A DNA stretch of 64,000 bases from Flavobacterium aquidurense (GCF_001404985.1 NZ_JRLF01000004.1:62001-126000), one strand, 5' to 3'; positions 24,214 through 33,920 are shown, counted from the stretch's first letter. Notes: generated by a model not told the origin, from the sequence alone. Made by a program: numbers and translations.

Positions 24214-25848
24214 TTATTTTTCGATTTCTCTCATTGAATCCATTTTCTTATGAGCCAGGAAACCTGCTACATCTTCAAAATGCTCTTTGACGCGTTTGTT
24301 TCCAAACTCAAATACTTTAGTTGCTAATCCGTCAAGGAAATCACGATCGTGAGAAACAAGGATTAATGTCCCGTCAAAATCGCGTAATGCATCTTTAATA
24401 ATATCTTTAGTCTTCATATCCAAGTGATTCGAAGGCTCATCGAGAATTAATAAATTAACAGGCTCCAACAATAATTTAATCATTGCCAAACGTGTTTTTT
24501 CTCCTCCTGAAAGTACTTTTACTTTCTTAGTGATATCATCTCCCTGAAACATAAAAGCTCCAAGAATATTTTTTATTTGTGTACGGACATCTCCAACAGC
24601 AATTGCATCTATAGTTTCGAATATCGTAGCATTCTCATCTAATAATGAAGCTTGGTTTTGAGCAAAATATCCAATTTGAGAATTGTGACCAATTTCAACA
24701 CTTCCTTCATCAATACCAATTTCTTTCATGATCGCTTTGATCATAGTCGATTTTCCTTCTCCATTTTTACCTACAAAAGCTACTTTCTCACCTCTTTCAA
24801 TCACAACATTAGCATCTTTAAAAACTACATGATCACCATATGATTTCGAAAGTTCTTTTACCACAACCGGATATTGTCCGGAACGTGCTGCAGGTGGGAA
24901 TTTAAGTTTCAATGCTGAGTTATCAACTTCATCAACTTGTACGATAACTAATTTCTCAAGCATTTTTACACGAGACTGAACGGCATCAGTTTTAGAGAAT
25001 GTCCCCTTAAAACGATCAATAAATGCCCTGTTATCAGCAATCATTTTTTGCTGCTCATCGTATGCTTTTTGTTGGTGTACGCGACGATCTTTTCTCAATT
25101 CTAAGTAATGAGAATATTTTGCTTTATAATCGTAGATTCTTCCCATTGTAACTTCGATAGTACGATTGGTAATATTATCTACAAATGCCCTATCGTGAGA
25201 AATTACTACAACTGCTTTTGCTGAATTAATCAGGAATTCTTCTAACCACTGAATACTTTCGATATCCATGTGGTTGGTTGGCTCATCCAGTAAAATTAAG
25301 TCTGGTTTTTGTAATAAAATTTTAGCCAATTCAATTCGCATTCTCCATCCTCCAGAAAACTCAGAAGTCTGACGTGTAAAATCTTCACGTTCAAAACCTA
25401 AACCAACTAATATTTTCTCAACTTCAGCTTCGTAATTTACTTCTTCGATAGCATAAAACTTTTCGCTTAAGTCAGAAACTCTTTCGATTAATTTCATATA
25501 AGCATCACTTTCATAATCTGTACGAACGGTTAATTGTTCGTTGATTTCATCGATTTCGGCTTTCATTTTAAAAATTTCACCAAAAGCTTTAGACGCTTCT
25601 TCCATTACTGTAGAACCATCTTTAGTCAATAAATGCTGAGGCAAATAAGCCACAACAGCATCTTTTGGGGCAGAGATACTTCCGGTAGAAGGCTTGCTTT
25701 GACCTGCAATTATTTTTAAAAGTGTCGATTTTCCCGCACCATTTTTACCCATAAGGGCAATTTTATCATTTTCATTTATAGCAAAAGAAACATCGCTAAA
25801 TAATGTAGTTCCACCAAACTGAACCGAAATATCGTTAACTGTAATCAT
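24214..25848 (-). CDS. ABC-F family ATPase (translation factor type)
   Basis: A 544-residue soluble protein with two ABC domains and no membrane part. Domain 1 has GKNGAGKST, FSGGWRMR and LILLDEPTNHMD; domain 2 has GKNGEGKST, LSGGEKTR and LLILDEPSNHLD. Between them is the charged helical linker (YSHYLELRKDRRVHQQKAYDEQ) that contacts the ribosomal peptidyl-transferase region in EttA-like factors. The layout is closest to the YbiT/Uup-like housekeeping branch. Antibiotic-resistance ABC-F proteins are another branch, and the sequence gives no specific reason to place it there. It is a single-gene unit. Confidence 0.9.
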   Translation of the reverse strand: MITVNDISVQFGGTTLFSDVSFAINENDKIALMGKNGAGKSTLLKIIAGQSKPSTGSISAPKDAVVAYLPQHLLTKDGSTVMEEASKAFGEIFKMKAEIDEINEQLTVRTDYESDAYMKLIERVSDLSEKFYAIEEVNYEAEVEKILVGLGFEREDFTRQTSEFSGGWRMRIELAKILLQKPDLILLDEPTNHMDIESIQWLEEFLINSAKAVVVISHDRAFVDNITNRTIEVTMGRIYDYKAKYSHYLELRKDRRVHQQKAYDEQQKMIADNRAFIDRFKGTFSKTDAVQSRVKMLEKLVIVQVDEVDNSALKLKFPPAARSGQYPVVVKELSKSYGDHVVFKDANVVIERGEKVAFVGKNGEGKSTMIKAIMKEIGIDEGSVEIGHNSQIGYFAQNQASLLDENATIFETIDAIAVGDVRTQIKNILGAFMFQGDDITKKVKVLSGGEKTRLAMIKLLLEPVNLLILDEPSNHLDMKTKDIIKDALRDFDGTLILVSHDRDFLDGLATKVFEFGNKRVKEHFEDVAGFLAHKKMDSMREIEK

Positions 25849-25985
25849 TTAGATTTTTAGATTTTTAGACTGCTTAGATTCTTAGATTTCTTAGCAAGTA
25901 TTTTTTGAAAGCGCAAAGATAGATTAATTAGAGTATTAGACAATATTATTTAGATTACCGGATTGTTAGATTTTTTAAATCACAC
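25849..25985. repeat. degenerate TTAGATT-type intergenic repeat array
   Basis: Between the ABC-F gene and the PepSY-like gene, the word TTAGATT recurs with 9-12 base spacing (TTAGATTTTTAGATTTTTAG, then TTAGATTCTTAGATTTCTTAG), and weaker copies continue to about 25.98 kb. A similar GTTTAGATTTTAGATTTTTTAG array occurs at 54.48-54.51 kb. It encodes no protein and has no promoter match I could confirm. Confidence 0.55.
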
Positions 25986-26049
25986 CAATATTCTTACATA
26001 TTTTAAAATTTTCACCTTATCTTGTATAATAATTAAAAATCAGGAAAAA

Positions 26050-26493
26050 ATGAAAACGAAATTAAACTTGGCAGTTGGCCTACTTGCAGGACTACTATTT
26101 GGACTTTCTGCGAATGCACAAAAAACTGTAATCAAAAAGGAAAATTTACCGGCAAATGCTCAAACTTTTCTAAAGACCCACTTTGGATCTAAAAAACCAA
26201 GCTATATAATAGAAGACAAAGAAATCCTCTCTACAGAATATAAAGTTCAGTTTGACAATAAAACAGAAATTGAATTTGATAAAAAAGGAAACTGGAAGGA
26301 AGTAGATGGTAATGGCTCTAAAATCCCTTCGTCTATTATCCCGAAAAAAGTCGCTTCGTATATAAAAACAAATTTCCGCAAAGAAAAAATAATCAAAATA
26401 GAACTAGGATCTTCCGGTTACGAAACAAAACTAACCAATGGTTTAGAATTAAAATTCAACTTAAAAGGAGATTTTACTAAAATAGACAAATAG
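26050..26493 (+). CDS. PepSY-like (DUF2874) periplasmic protein
   Basis: A 147-residue exported protein with signal MKTKLNLAVGLLAGLLFGLSANAQ. The mature part consists of two similar PepSY-like units of about 60 residues. The first runs from LPANAQTFLKTHFG to FDKKGNWKEVD, and the second from IPKKVASYIKTNFR to FNLKGDFTKID. The ATG at 26050 begins the signal peptide and has AGGAAAAA just before it; upstream codons lack this structure. Members are thought to bind ligands or proteins in the periplasm; the actual function is unknown. It is monocistronic with a terminator. Confidence 0.82.
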   Translation: MKTKLNLAVGLLAGLLFGLSANAQKTVIKKENLPANAQTFLKTHFGSKKPSYIIEDKEILSTEYKVQFDNKTEIEFDKKGNWKEVDGNGSKIPSSIIPKKVASYIKTNFRKEKIIKIELGSSGYETKLTNGLELKFNLKGDFTKIDK

Positions 26494-26507
26494 CATTTTA
26501 TAAAAAA

Positions 26508-26545
26508 ACAAAACCCGACAGGCTTTAAAACGTGTCGGGTTTGTT
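26508..26545 (+). terminator. terminator of the PepSY-like gene
   Basis: AAACCCGACA and TGTCGGGTTT form a 10-bp stem around GGCTTTAAAACG. The T-tract after it is short, so efficiency is uncertain. Confidence 0.65.
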
Positions 26546-26586
26546 AAATTATCTCATTATCAAATTGACTAATTATCTAATTAAAA

Positions 26587-27762
26587 TTAATCTTTTCTCC
26601 ATTTTTTAGTTTCCTCAAAAATATATTCTAAGATTGCTGCTTCTGTATCGTCGAAATCTATGTTTCGTCTTCCCATAACTAATTTTGCAGTTTCAAAAGC
26701 TTTTTTGGTTACATAAGTTGTAAAACCTGCCGCTCCTCCCCACGAAAAACTCGGCACGAAATTGCGAGGAAACCCACTTCCAAAAATATTGGCGCTTACT
26801 CCTACTACCGTTCCGGTATTAAACATCGTGTTGATTCCGCATTTACTATGATCTCCCATCATTAAACCACAAAACTGAAGTCCGGTTTTTGCAAAACCTT
26901 CTGTTTCGTAACTCCATAATTTTACTTCCTCATAGTTGTTTTTAAGATTCGAATTGTTACTGTCTGCTCCAATATTACACCATTCACCTAAAACAGAATC
27001 TCCCAGAAATCCGTCATGCCCTTTATTTGAATTTGCAAAAAGAACCGAATTTTTAACTTCTCCTCCTATTCTTGATCCAGGACCAACAGTTGTAGCTCCA
27101 TAAACTTTAGCATTTAATTTTACCTGAGCATTTTCGCATAAAGCAAAAGGACCACGAATTACGGTTCCTTCCATAATTTCAGAATTCTTACCTATATATA
27201 TAGGACCGCCTGAAGCATTTAAGGTTACAAATTCTAGTTTCGCACCTTCCTCAATAAAAATATTTTCAGGAGCAATAACATTTACACTTTTTGGGATTGG
27301 CTGTGATTTTCTGTCTTCGGTCAGATAAATAAAATCTTCACGAATGGCAGCATCATTTTTAGAGAAAATATCCCATGTATGTTCTACAGTTAAAACATCG
27401 TCGTTGTACTGAATAATTTCATACAAATCAAAGTCAACTTCTTCCTGGTTTTCATTGGTAAAAAAAGCAATAACATCATCGCCTTTAAAGATTGCCTGAT
27501 TCTCTTTTAAATCAGAAACTAATTCTGCAAGCGTATCATTTGGCAAATATGCTGCATTGATCATTACGTTTTCTTCCATTTCAACCATTGGAAATTTGGT
27601 TGACAAGTAATCTTCAGTAATAGTGGTTATAGTCGAACCTAAACGCGTTTCCCATTTTTGGCGAATCGTCATTATTCCAATTAGTATGTCCGCAACTGGT
27701 CTTGTAAAAGTAAAAGGTAATAAAGCATTCCGGACGGGACCGTCAAAAAGAATGTAATTCAT
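26587..27762 (-). CDS. GlmU-like sugar nucleotidyltransferase
   Basis: A 391-residue protein with two parts. Residues 1 to about 150 are a divergent nucleotidyltransferase domain starting NYILFDGPVRNALLPFTFTR, which matches the NTP_transf_4 family with its R-x-x-LLPFTFTRPVADI opening. From about 165 there is a left-handed beta-helix with hexapeptide repeats (PIYIGKNSEIMEGTVIRGPF, CENAQVKLNAKVYGATTVGP). Homologues are annotated as GlmU-family sugar-1-phosphate nucleotidyl- or acetyltransferases, but the sugar is unknown. It is next to rpmE2 on the same strand. Confidence 0.82.
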   Translation of the reverse strand: MNYILFDGPVRNALLPFTFTRPVADILIGIMTIRQKWETRLGSTITTITEDYLSTKFPMVEMEENVMINAAYLPNDTLAELVSDLKENQAIFKGDDVIAFFTNENQEEVDFDLYEIIQYNDDVLTVEHTWDIFSKNDAAIREDFIYLTEDRKSQPIPKSVNVIAPENIFIEEGAKLEFVTLNASGGPIYIGKNSEIMEGTVIRGPFALCENAQVKLNAKVYGATTVGPGSRIGGEVKNSVLFANSNKGHDGFLGDSVLGEWCNIGADSNNSNLKNNYEEVKLWSYETEGFAKTGLQFCGLMMGDHSKCGINTMFNTGTVVGVSANIFGSGFPRNFVPSFSWGGAAGFTTYVTKKAFETAKLVMGRRNIDFDDTEAAILEYIFEETKKWRKD

Positions 27763-27933
27763 AAATAAAAAATATTTGGTACTTGTTAAAATCTGATTTG
27801 GTTATCGAGTTCAAAGTTACAAATATTTTATTTGTTCTATTAAACGTGTTTCTGCTCAAAATGAAGAAATGCACTTTTTTCGCCACAAATTTGCTGCGTT
27901 GGTTCATTCTTCGGCTAAAAATAAGGGTATAAA

Positions 27934-27961
27934 AAAAGCCTCCCAAATTGGAAGGCTTTTA
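27934..27961 (-). terminator. terminator of rpmE2
   Basis: On the minus strand AGCCTTCC and GGGAGGCT form a stem with one mismatch, followed by seven T residues. It lies 19 bases after the rpmE2 stop. The same stem sequence ends an outer-membrane protein gene at 45.92 kb. Confidence 0.75.
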
Positions 27962-27979
27962 TATAAGTATAAACAGCTA

Positions 27980-28234
27980 TTATTTTTTAGCGTGTTTTGC
28001 ATATTTAGTTTTGAATTTATCAATACGTCCTGCAGTATCGATAAGTTTAGATTTACCAGTATAAAAAGGGTGAGATGTTCTAGAAATCTCCATTTTTACA
28101 ACTGGATACTCAACTCCGTCAACTTCAATTGTTTCTTTTGTATCTGCAGTAGATTTAGTGATAAAAACTTCGTCATTTGACATGTCTTTAAATGCAACTA
28201 ATCTGTAATTTTCTGGGTGAATTCCTTTTTTCAT
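27980..28234 (-). CDS. rpmE2: 50S ribosomal protein L31 type B
   Basis: An 84-residue ribosomal protein with the type B L31 opening [19 protein letters not shown], followed by [20 protein letters not shown] and a basic tail. The CxxC zinc-binding cysteines of type A L31 are missing, so this is the zinc-independent form. No zinc-regulated operator is obvious upstream. It is a single-gene unit with its own terminator. Confidence 0.95.
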   Translation of the reverse strand: MKKGIHPENYRLVAFKDMSNDEVFITKSTADTKETIEVDGVEYPVVKMEISRTSHPFYTGKSKLIDTAGRIDKFKTKYAKHAKK

Positions 28235-28422
28235 CTTTTCTTTTTATTTATTGTTTAGAGCATTTTTATTTTGAAGCTTTTTCATGGTTAGAAAAAGGTG
28301 TAAACAAAGGATACTCTTTTTTGTTTAAAACTTTTTATTATTTCAGGTTGCAAATTTACAATTCTTTTTTAATCTACAAATGTTTAGCCCACTTTTTTTT
28401 AGTTAAATTCAAAAAGCTTTTT

Positions 28423-28456
28423 TTGTCTCTCAATATATTGGGAATTGCTATATTTG
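28423..28456 (+). promoter_or_regulatory. promoter of the DUF4199-glycosyltransferase operon
   Basis: TTG at 28423-28425 and TATATTTG at 28449-28456 are separated by 23 bases, the upper limit of the flavobacterial spacing. The ATG of the DUF4199 gene follows 28 bases later. Confidence 0.6.
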
Positions 28457-28483
28457 TGGATTAATTTTAAAACATATAGAAAT

Positions 28484-29017
28484 ATGATTAATGAAGTTAT
28501 AAAAAAGAATGGTATTACTTATGGTGTAATGATTGGAGTTGCATCTGCATTAGTTACGAGCACTATATATGCGGTTGATTTAAATTTATTCACTTCGTGG
28601 TGGATCGGGCTTTTAAGTCTGGCTATTAACCTTACTATATGTATCGTTTTACTTTCTAAAACCAAGAAAGATTTAAGAGGAGTTTTTTCTTTTAAAGAAG
28701 CTTTTACTACTTATTTTATAGCTGCGGTAATTGGAATTCTGATTTCTACATTTTTTAATATTATCCTATTCAATTTTATTGACCCGGCAGCAAAAGACAC
28801 CCTGAACGAATTGATTATTAAATATACGGCAAACATGATGCAAAAATTTGGATCACCGGCTTCTGTAATCAATGAAACTATTGACAAAATGAAAGAAACA
28901 AATCCATATTCTACTTTAGAATTACTTAAAGGATCTGTTTTTGCAATCGTTGTCAGTTCAATTTTTGGATTAATTTTCGCAGCATTTTTTAAAAGTAAAA
29001 CTACTATACAAGAATAA
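28484..29017 (+). CDS. DUF4199 membrane protein
   Basis: A 177-residue membrane protein with four predicted helices: ITYGVMIGVASALVTSTIYA, WWIGLLSLAINLTICIVLL, AFTTYFIAAVIGILISTFFN and VFAIVVSSIFGLIFAAFF. It matches the flavobacterial DUF4199 layout, including RGVFSFKEAFTTYF between helices 2 and 3. The ATG at 28484 follows the promoter and aligns with the family; a start at 28445 would lie before the -7 box. It is translated 8 bases ahead of a glycosyltransferase, which suggests a shared role in envelope glycan or lipid metabolism. The function is unknown. Confidence 0.82.
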   Translation: MINEVIKKNGITYGVMIGVASALVTSTIYAVDLNLFTSWWIGLLSLAINLTICIVLLSKTKKDLRGVFSFKEAFTTYFIAAVIGILISTFFNIILFNFIDPAAKDTLNELIIKYTANMMQKFGSPASVINETIDKMKETNPYSTLELLKGSVFAIVVSSIFGLIFAAFFKSKTTIQE

Positions 29018-29025
29018 TAATATAA

Positions 29026-29982
29026 ATGAATCTATCTATACTTATACCGCTTCTTAATGAGGAGGAATCACTGAAAGAACTCTACTCGTGGATTATTAAA
29101 GTGATGCAATCTAATAATTACTCTTATGAAATCATTTTTGTAGATGATGGAAGTACAGATGATTCTTGGAATATTATTGAAAGTTTTTCTAACGAAAATC
29201 CTAATGTAAAAGGGATTCGTTTCATGAAGAATTTTGGAAAATCACAGGCTTTACATGCTGGTTTTGCAAAAGCAAAGGGTGATGTTATTATTACTATGGA
29301 TGCCGATTTACAGGATAGTCCGGATGAGATTCCAGGATTATACGAAATGATCACGGCCCAAAAATTTGACTTGGTTTCAGGCTGGAAAAAGAAACGTTAC
29401 GACTCTGTTGTGGCGAAAAATCTTCCGTCTAAACTTTTTAACTGGGCGGCCAGAAAAACTTCGGGTGTTGAATTGAATGATTTCAACTGCGGATTAAAAG
29501 CTTATAAAAATACAGTCGTAAAAAACATTGAAGTATCTGGCGAAATGCACCGATACATTCCGGTTTTAGCAAAAAATGCCGGTTTTGGTAAAATTGGTGA
29601 AAAAGTAGTTATTCATCAGGCTCGTAAATATGGTGAAACTAAATTTGGAATGGAGCGTTTTATAAACGGTTTCCTTGACCTGATTACGATTTGGTTTTTA
29701 TCACGATTCGGAAAAAGACCAATGCATTTATTTGGCGCCATGGGCTCATTAATGTTTATTATCGGATTTTTATTGGCGGGTTATATTGGAGTTTCGAAAT
29801 TGTACCATATGTATAACGGAATGAAATACAGCTTAATCACCAGTAATCCCTGGTTCTTTATTGCTTTAACAACTATGATTTTAGGAACTCAATTATTTCT
29901 TGCAGGTTTTCTTGGGGAGATTATTTTAAGAACTAAAAGCAACGAAGCACGTTATAAAGTAGCCCGAGAAGTTAATTTTTAA
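29026..29982 (+). CDS. family 2 glycosyltransferase (DPM1/GtrB-like)
   Basis: A 318-residue glycosyltransferase. The GT-A domain (1 to about 225) has IPLLNEEESL, VDDGSTDDSW, the metal-binding DADLQDSPDEI and QARKYGETKFGMERF, as in polyprenyl-phosphate mannose or glucose synthases. Two C-terminal membrane helices follow (LFGAMGSLMFIIGFLLAGYI and ITSNPWFFIALTTMILGTQL). It probably transfers a sugar from a nucleotide donor to undecaprenyl phosphate at the inner membrane. It is cotranscribed with the DUF4199 gene. Confidence 0.9.
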   Translation: MNLSILIPLLNEEESLKELYSWIIKVMQSNNYSYEIIFVDDGSTDDSWNIIESFSNENPNVKGIRFMKNFGKSQALHAGFAKAKGDVIITMDADLQDSPDEIPGLYEMITAQKFDLVSGWKKKRYDSVVAKNLPSKLFNWAARKTSGVELNDFNCGLKAYKNTVVKNIEVSGEMHRYIPVLAKNAGFGKIGEKVVIHQARKYGETKFGMERFINGFLDLITIWFLSRFGKRPMHLFGAMGSLMFIIGFLLAGYIGVSKLYHMYNGMKYSLITSNPWFFIALTTMILGTQLFLAGFLGEIILRTKSNEARYKVAREVNF

Positions 29983-30112
29983 CGCGAAGTCCTCCCTTAT
30001 GGTTGAGGCATCTCACAATTTAAAAAACTACGGCTAAAAAGCTTTGTTTTTTAAATGGGGAACTAGCGTACAGCAGACAAGAGCAAAGAGAGCTAACGAA
30101 GTAATTAGCTTC
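29983..30112. repeat. dispersed long-hairpin element, copy 2 (inverted, degenerate)
   Basis: The core at about 30012-30061 (CACAATTTAAAAAACTACGG, then CTAAAAAGCTTTG, then TTTTTTAAATGGGG) is the reverse complement of the element at 4551-4600. I count only a handful of mismatches over 50 bases. The palindromic arms have decayed slightly. The flanks (CGAAGTCCTCCCTTATGGTT on the left, AGCGTACAGC on the right) do not match the flanks of copy 1 closely. Confidence 0.65.
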
Positions 30113-30149
30113 TGAAAATTATTACTATTTAAATATAAAAAATATACGA

Positions 30150-31880
30150 ATGATGAATATAGCACCTAATATTTTGAATGCTGTAAACGAATGGCTGACC
30201 CCAACATTTGACAACGATACACAAGCTGCGGTTAAGGAATTAATGACTACGTCGCCAAAGGAACTTGAGGAAAGTTTTTATAAAAACCTGGAATTTGGAA
30301 CTGGCGGAATGCGCGGTGTTATGGGCGTTGGAAACAATAGAATCAATAAATATACGCTTGGAAAAAACACACAGGGATTGTCTGATTATTTGCATGAAGT
30401 TTTCCCTAATCAACCCTTAAAGGTTGTTATTGCTTATGATTGTCGTCATAACAGCAACACTTTAGCAAAGGTTGTTGCAGATGTTTTCTCTGCAAACGGA
30501 ATTCATGTTTATTTGTTCTCCGATTTACGTCCAACTCCTGAATTGTCTTTTGCCCTTAAACATTTAGGCTGTCAATGCGGAATCGTACTTACAGCGTCAC
30601 ACAATCCGCCGGAATATAATGGCTACAAAGTATATTGGGAAGATGGCGGACAAATTGTTCCTCCTCAAGATGCTGCAATTATCAACGTGATCGAAAATCT
30701 GGATTACGATAAAATTAAATTTAATGCAAACGAAAGCCTGATTGAATATATCGATACTGAAATTGATAAGGCTTTTGTGAAATCATCTATTGAAAACGCA
30801 AGTTTTAACACTCCGGCTGAAGCCAAAGATAATTTACATATTGTTTTTACTTCGCTTCACGGAACTTCTATAAAATCTATTCCTGATACATTATCACAAG
30901 CAGGTTACAAAAACGTTCATATTGTTCCGGAACAAGCTATTCCGGACGGAGATTTCCCAACAGTAAAATCTCCAAATCCTGAAGAGCCAGAGGCTTTAAC
31001 AATGGCATTGGCTTTAGCAGATAAAACAAATTCTGATATCGTTGTTGGAACTGACCCTGATTGTGACCGTCTTGGTGTTGCCGTTAGAAATAATGATGGC
31101 AAAATGATTTTGCTTAACGGAAATCAAACCATGATTTTGATGACTTCCTTTTTATTGAAACAATGGAAAAAAGCAGGTAAAATCAACGGAAAACAATTCG
31201 TAGGTTCTACAATTGTTTCAACTCCAATGATGATGGAATTAGCCACAAGTTATGGCGTAGAATGTAAAGTTGGTTTGACCGGGTTTAAATGGATTGCCAA
31301 AATGATCAAAGATTTCCCGGAACTCGAATTTATTGGAGGTGGTGAAGAAAGCTTTGGTTTTATGGTTGGCGACGCCGTTAGAGATAAAGATGCTGTTGCA
31401 GCTACTTTATTAATCTGCGAAGTTGCAGCTCAGGCAAAAGCAGCAGGAAGCAGCGTTTATAAAGAACTTATACAACTTTATGTTGAGAATGGTTTCTATA
31501 AAGAATATTTAGTTTCGTTGACCAAAAAAGGAATGGAAGGTTTACAGGAAATTAATCAGATGATGATTGATTTACGTGAAAATCCTTTGAAAGAAATCAG
31601 CGGACAACGCGTAATTATGGTTGAAGATTATCAATCATCTATTGCTCTAAACTTACTGAATGGTGAAGAAACTACAATGGATATTCCGAAATCGAATGTA
31701 TTGATTTATTATACTGAAGATGGTTCTAAAATTTGTGCAAGACCAAGCGGAACTGAGCCTAAAATTAAATTCTACATTAGTGTTAATGCAGAATTAGATT
31801 CAGTTGAAAATTTTGATGCTGCAGAAAGTTTCTTAGACGAAAAAATACAAAACATTATTGCAGGAATGCAATTGAAATAA
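30150..31880 (+). CDS. phosphoglucomutase/phosphomannomutase family phospho-sugar mutase
   Basis: A 576-residue alpha-D-phosphohexomutase interconverting sugar 1- and 6-phosphates. Its signatures are in order: RGVMGVG near the N-terminus, the phosphoserine loop TASHNPPEYNGYK, the metal site DPDCDRLG, the sugar-binding GGGEESFGF and the phosphate-binding RPSGTEPK. The length matches the PgcA-type class of Bacteroidota and Bacillus. A second ATG at 30153 is equally possible. It stands alone after the dispersed repeat. Glucose is the most likely substrate. Confidence 0.92.
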   Translation: MMNIAPNILNAVNEWLTPTFDNDTQAAVKELMTTSPKELEESFYKNLEFGTGGMRGVMGVGNNRINKYTLGKNTQGLSDYLHEVFPNQPLKVVIAYDCRHNSNTLAKVVADVFSANGIHVYLFSDLRPTPELSFALKHLGCQCGIVLTASHNPPEYNGYKVYWEDGGQIVPPQDAAIINVIENLDYDKIKFNANESLIEYIDTEIDKAFVKSSIENASFNTPAEAKDNLHIVFTSLHGTSIKSIPDTLSQAGYKNVHIVPEQAIPDGDFPTVKSPNPEEPEALTMALALADKTNSDIVVGTDPDCDRLGVAVRNNDGKMILLNGNQTMILMTSFLLKQWKKAGKINGKQFVGSTIVSTPMMMELATSYGVECKVGLTGFKWIAKMIKDFPELEFIGGGEESFGFMVGDAVRDKDAVAATLLICEVAAQAKAAGSSVYKELIQLYVENGFYKEYLVSLTKKGMEGLQEINQMMIDLRENPLKEISGQRVIMVEDYQSSIALNLLNGEETTMDIPKSNVLIYYTEDGSKICARPSGTEPKIKFYISVNAELDSVENFDAAESFLDEKIQNIIAGMQLK

Positions 31881-31913
31881 AAATAATGAGTGATAAAAAA
31901 TATTGACCTCTAC

Positions 31914-31940
31914 AATTGTGCACACACTGTGTGCACAATT
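31914..31940. promoter_or_regulatory. perfect 27-bp palindrome
   Basis: AATTGTGCACACA is followed by a single C and its exact reverse complement TGTGTGCACAATT. The palindrome lies 34 bases after the phosphoglucomutase stop and 131 bases before the exporter gene. There is no T-tract after it, which argues against a terminator. It could be an operator for a dimeric regulator or a cruciform-forming repeat. It is different in sequence from the other repeats of the window. Confidence 0.5.
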
Positions 31941-32071
31941 AGGTTAAGATTAAAACGAAACCATTATTAAGCAGGAGTTTTAGATTCACAATAATTCAGT
32001 AATCTGAAAAAATTATTACTAGAAAACTCGAAAATGCCATTGCTATAGCAGAAAATAATATCTACAAATAA

Positions 32072-33901
32072 ATGAGTAATTTCAAAAAAATAGTTCCTTT
32101 TATATATCCGTATAAAAAATATGCATTCTTAAACATCTTTTTCAATGTTTTGTATGCACTTTTTAGCACACTATCTTTTATGGCATTGATCCCTATGCTT
32201 CAGGTCTTATTCGATAAAACAAAGAAAAATTATGTAATGCCAACTTATGAAGGATTTACCCATATAAAAGAATATGGAGAAAACTATCTAAGCTATTACA
32301 TTACAACACATACAGACCCAAGTAATCCCGGTTACGTACTTTCGATAATGGTGGCGCTGATCATCTCGATATTTTTATTAAAAAACTTAGCTGACTATTT
32401 AGCGATGTTCTTCATCAATTTTTTGCGTAATGGTGTTTTAAGAGATATGCGTAATGCACTGTATAAAAAAACACTGGAATTACCTTTGGCTTTCTATTCT
32501 GAAAAAAGAAAAGGAGATGTAATTTCAAGAATTTCTGCTGACGTAAATGAGGTTCAGACTTCTTTTCTGGCAATTTTGGAACTTATCGTAAAAGAGCCTT
32601 TAACTATTATTTTTACAATAGGCGCCATGCTAATTATTAGCGCTAAACTTACTTTGTTTGTATTTATCTTTATTCCTGTTTCCGGATATATTATCTCATT
32701 AATTGGAAAACAATTAAAAAAACAATCCAGTAAAGCACAACAGGAACAAGGTAGTTTTTTATCTACTATTGAAGAAACAATTGGCGGTTTGAAAGTTGTA
32801 AAGGGATACAATTCTGAAAATTATTTCAACTCTATTTTTCAAAATTCCACAGAACGTTTTTTCAAATTATCAAATAGCATCGGGAATCGTCAAAACTTAG
32901 CATCTCCTGCCAGCGAATTTATGGGAATCACCGTGATCGCTATTTTACTTTGGTACGGAGGTCAAATGGTTTTGATTGAAAAAACGCTTGACGGCCCTTC
33001 ATTTATTGCCTACATGGGATTAGCGTATAATATCCTTACTCCTGCAAAAGCAATCTCTAAAGCTTCTTACGGAGTAAAAAGAGGAAATGCTGCCGCTGAA
33101 CGTGTTCTTGAAATTCTGGAACAGGAAAACACCATTACATCAAAAACTGATGCAATCGAAAAAACAACTTTTGATAACAATATAGATATTCAAAATATCA
33201 ACTTTAAATATGAAGACGAAACGGTTTTAAAAGACTTTTCTCTTCAAATCAAAAAAGGACAAACTGTTGCACTTGTTGGACAATCCGGAAGCGGGAAAAG
33301 TACTATTGCAAACTTACTGACTCGTTTCTATGATGTAAATGATGGAACAATTTCTATTGACGGCGTTAACATTAAAGACATGAATTTACAATCACTTCGT
33401 GGCCTGATGGGATTGGTAACACAAGACAGTATTTTATTTAATGACACTATAAAAGCCAATATAGCGTTAGGAAAATTAGATGCTACTGATGATGAAATTA
33501 TCGAAGCGCTAAAAATTGCAAATGCTTTTGAATTTGTAAAAGAATTGCCTTTAGGAATCTATACCAACATTGGTGACAGCGGAAACAAGCTTTCAGGTGG
33601 TCAAAAACAACGTTTGTCGATTGCCCGCGCGGTATTAAAAAACCCTCCTATTATGATTCTGGACGAAGCAACATCTGCATTGGATACTGAAAGCGAAAAA
33701 TTTGTTCAGGTCGCTTTAGAAAACATGATGCAAAACAGAACTTCGATCGTTATTGCGCACCGACTTTCGACCATTCAGAAAGCTGACAAAATAGTTGTAA
33801 TGCAAAAAGGAAAAATTGTTGAGCAAGGTACACATGATGACTTAATTGCTCAAAACGGAACCTATAATAAATTGGTTACCATGCAATCATTTGAATCGTA
33901 A
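32072..33901 (+). CDS. MsbA-like ABC exporter (half transporter)
   Basis: A 609-residue half-transporter. Six membrane helices occupy about residues 18-330. The ATPase domain has Walker A VGQSGSGKST, signature LSGGQKQRLS, Walker B IMILDEATSALD and the H-loop IAHRLST. It is similar in size and layout to lipid A flippases (MsbA) and multidrug half exporters, and works as a homodimer in the inner membrane. An unusual loop of about 35 residues (KKNYVMPTYEGFTHIKEYG) lies between the first two helices. The substrate is not proven; lipid or lipopolysaccharide export is the common role. Confidence 0.85.
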   Translation: MSNFKKIVPFIYPYKKYAFLNIFFNVLYALFSTLSFMALIPMLQVLFDKTKKNYVMPTYEGFTHIKEYGENYLSYYITTHTDPSNPGYVLSIMVALIISIFLLKNLADYLAMFFINFLRNGVLRDMRNALYKKTLELPLAFYSEKRKGDVISRISADVNEVQTSFLAILELIVKEPLTIIFTIGAMLIISAKLTLFVFIFIPVSGYIISLIGKQLKKQSSKAQQEQGSFLSTIEETIGGLKVVKGYNSENYFNSIFQNSTERFFKLSNSIGNRQNLASPASEFMGITVIAILLWYGGQMVLIEKTLDGPSFIAYMGLAYNILTPAKAISKASYGVKRGNAAAERVLEILEQENTITSKTDAIEKTTFDNNIDIQNINFKYEDETVLKDFSLQIKKGQTVALVGQSGSGKSTIANLLTRFYDVNDGTISIDGVNIKDMNLQSLRGLMGLVTQDSILFNDTIKANIALGKLDATDDEIIEALKIANAFEFVKELPLGIYTNIGDSGNKLSGGQKQRLSIARAVLKNPPIMILDEATSALDTESEKFVQVALENMMQNRTSIVIAHRLSTIQKADKIVVMQKGKIVEQGTHDDLIAQNGTYNKLVTMQSFES

Positions 33902-33920
33902 ATAAAAGAAATATACTTTT

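Noticed and set aside
24214..25848. An antibiotic-resistance ABC-F gene
   Set aside because: The sequence looks like the housekeeping YbiT/Uup-like branch, and nothing in the context suggests transfer or resistance.
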